This document shows, one piece after another, positions 8,468-8,493 of a stretch of DNA of 8,493 bases (positions within the stretch are counted from its first letter, which is position 1; every line of letters begins with the position of its first letter). The notes beneath the pieces were generated by a model that was not told the DNA's origin, ran no database searches, and was given only the letters and a program-made list of their open reading frames with translations. The position numbers and the translations under genes are program-made. Location: assembly GCA_023438325.1 (NCBI GenBank), contig JAEXRB010000023.1, positions 1 to 8,493 on the forward strand, in the 5' to 3' direction. This DNA is from Pseudomonadota bacterium. Its GTDB lineage: Bacteria; Pseudomonadota; Gammaproteobacteria; Xanthomonadales; Xanthomonadaceae.

Positions 8468-8493
8468 TGCAATTCGGGTTGGAGGTATTCCGT
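8462..8493 (+). mobile_element. Start of a second integron cassette (window edge)
   Basis: Everything after G8461 belongs to the next cassette. Only 32 bp are visible and no start codon is included. GGAGG at 8481-8485 is a strong Shine-Dalgarno, so an ORF start is expected just past the window end. What it encodes cannot be seen. Confidence 0.7.

Overview
The window is GC-rich chromosomal DNA holding a seven-gene branched-chain amino acid operon on the + strand, followed by the edge of an integron cassette array. Protein families, gene order and base composition suggest a high-GC gammaproteobacterium, most likely Xanthomonadales. Integrons beside ilvD are known from Xanthomonas, which fits. 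This placement is inference; no 16S or other decisive marker is present.

Positions 1-7730 read ilvD (3' end only), ilvC, leuA, leuC, leuD, leuB, ilvA. Gaps are 39, 115 and 12 nt, then a 1-nt overlap (leuC/leuD), a 42-nt gap, and a 4-nt overlap (leuB/ilvA). IlvA makes 2-oxobutanoate from threonine. IlvC and IlvD carry out the second and third common steps to valine and isoleucine. LeuA, LeuCD and LeuB convert 2-oxoisovalerate to the leucine precursor. The first common enzyme, acetohydroxyacid synthase (ilvB/ilvH or ilvG/ilvM), and the transaminase IlvE are not in the window. All genes keep the catalytic motifs of their families.

Positions 7731-8009 are non-coding. The first 150 bp carry a faint minus-strand resemblance to the C-terminus of a tyrosine recombinase, called only tentatively. 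The next 130 bp are more AT-rich. They hold four copies of TTAGGCTG arranged as two pairs, a 13-bp perfect inverted repeat, and a GTTAGGC integron core site. I see no convincing terminator after ilvA.

Positions 8010-8461 form a complete 452-bp gene cassette. It has one ORF of 125 aa, a Cys/His-rich protein with a zinc-ribbon-like N-terminus and an HNH-like C-terminus. A 60-bp attC site follows one base after its stop codon. A second cassette begins at 8462 and runs off the window with a strong ribosome binding site at its edge. No integron integrase gene lies between ilvA and the cassettes, so this is either an array lacking a neighbouring integrase or the far end of an integron whose integrase is beyond the window.
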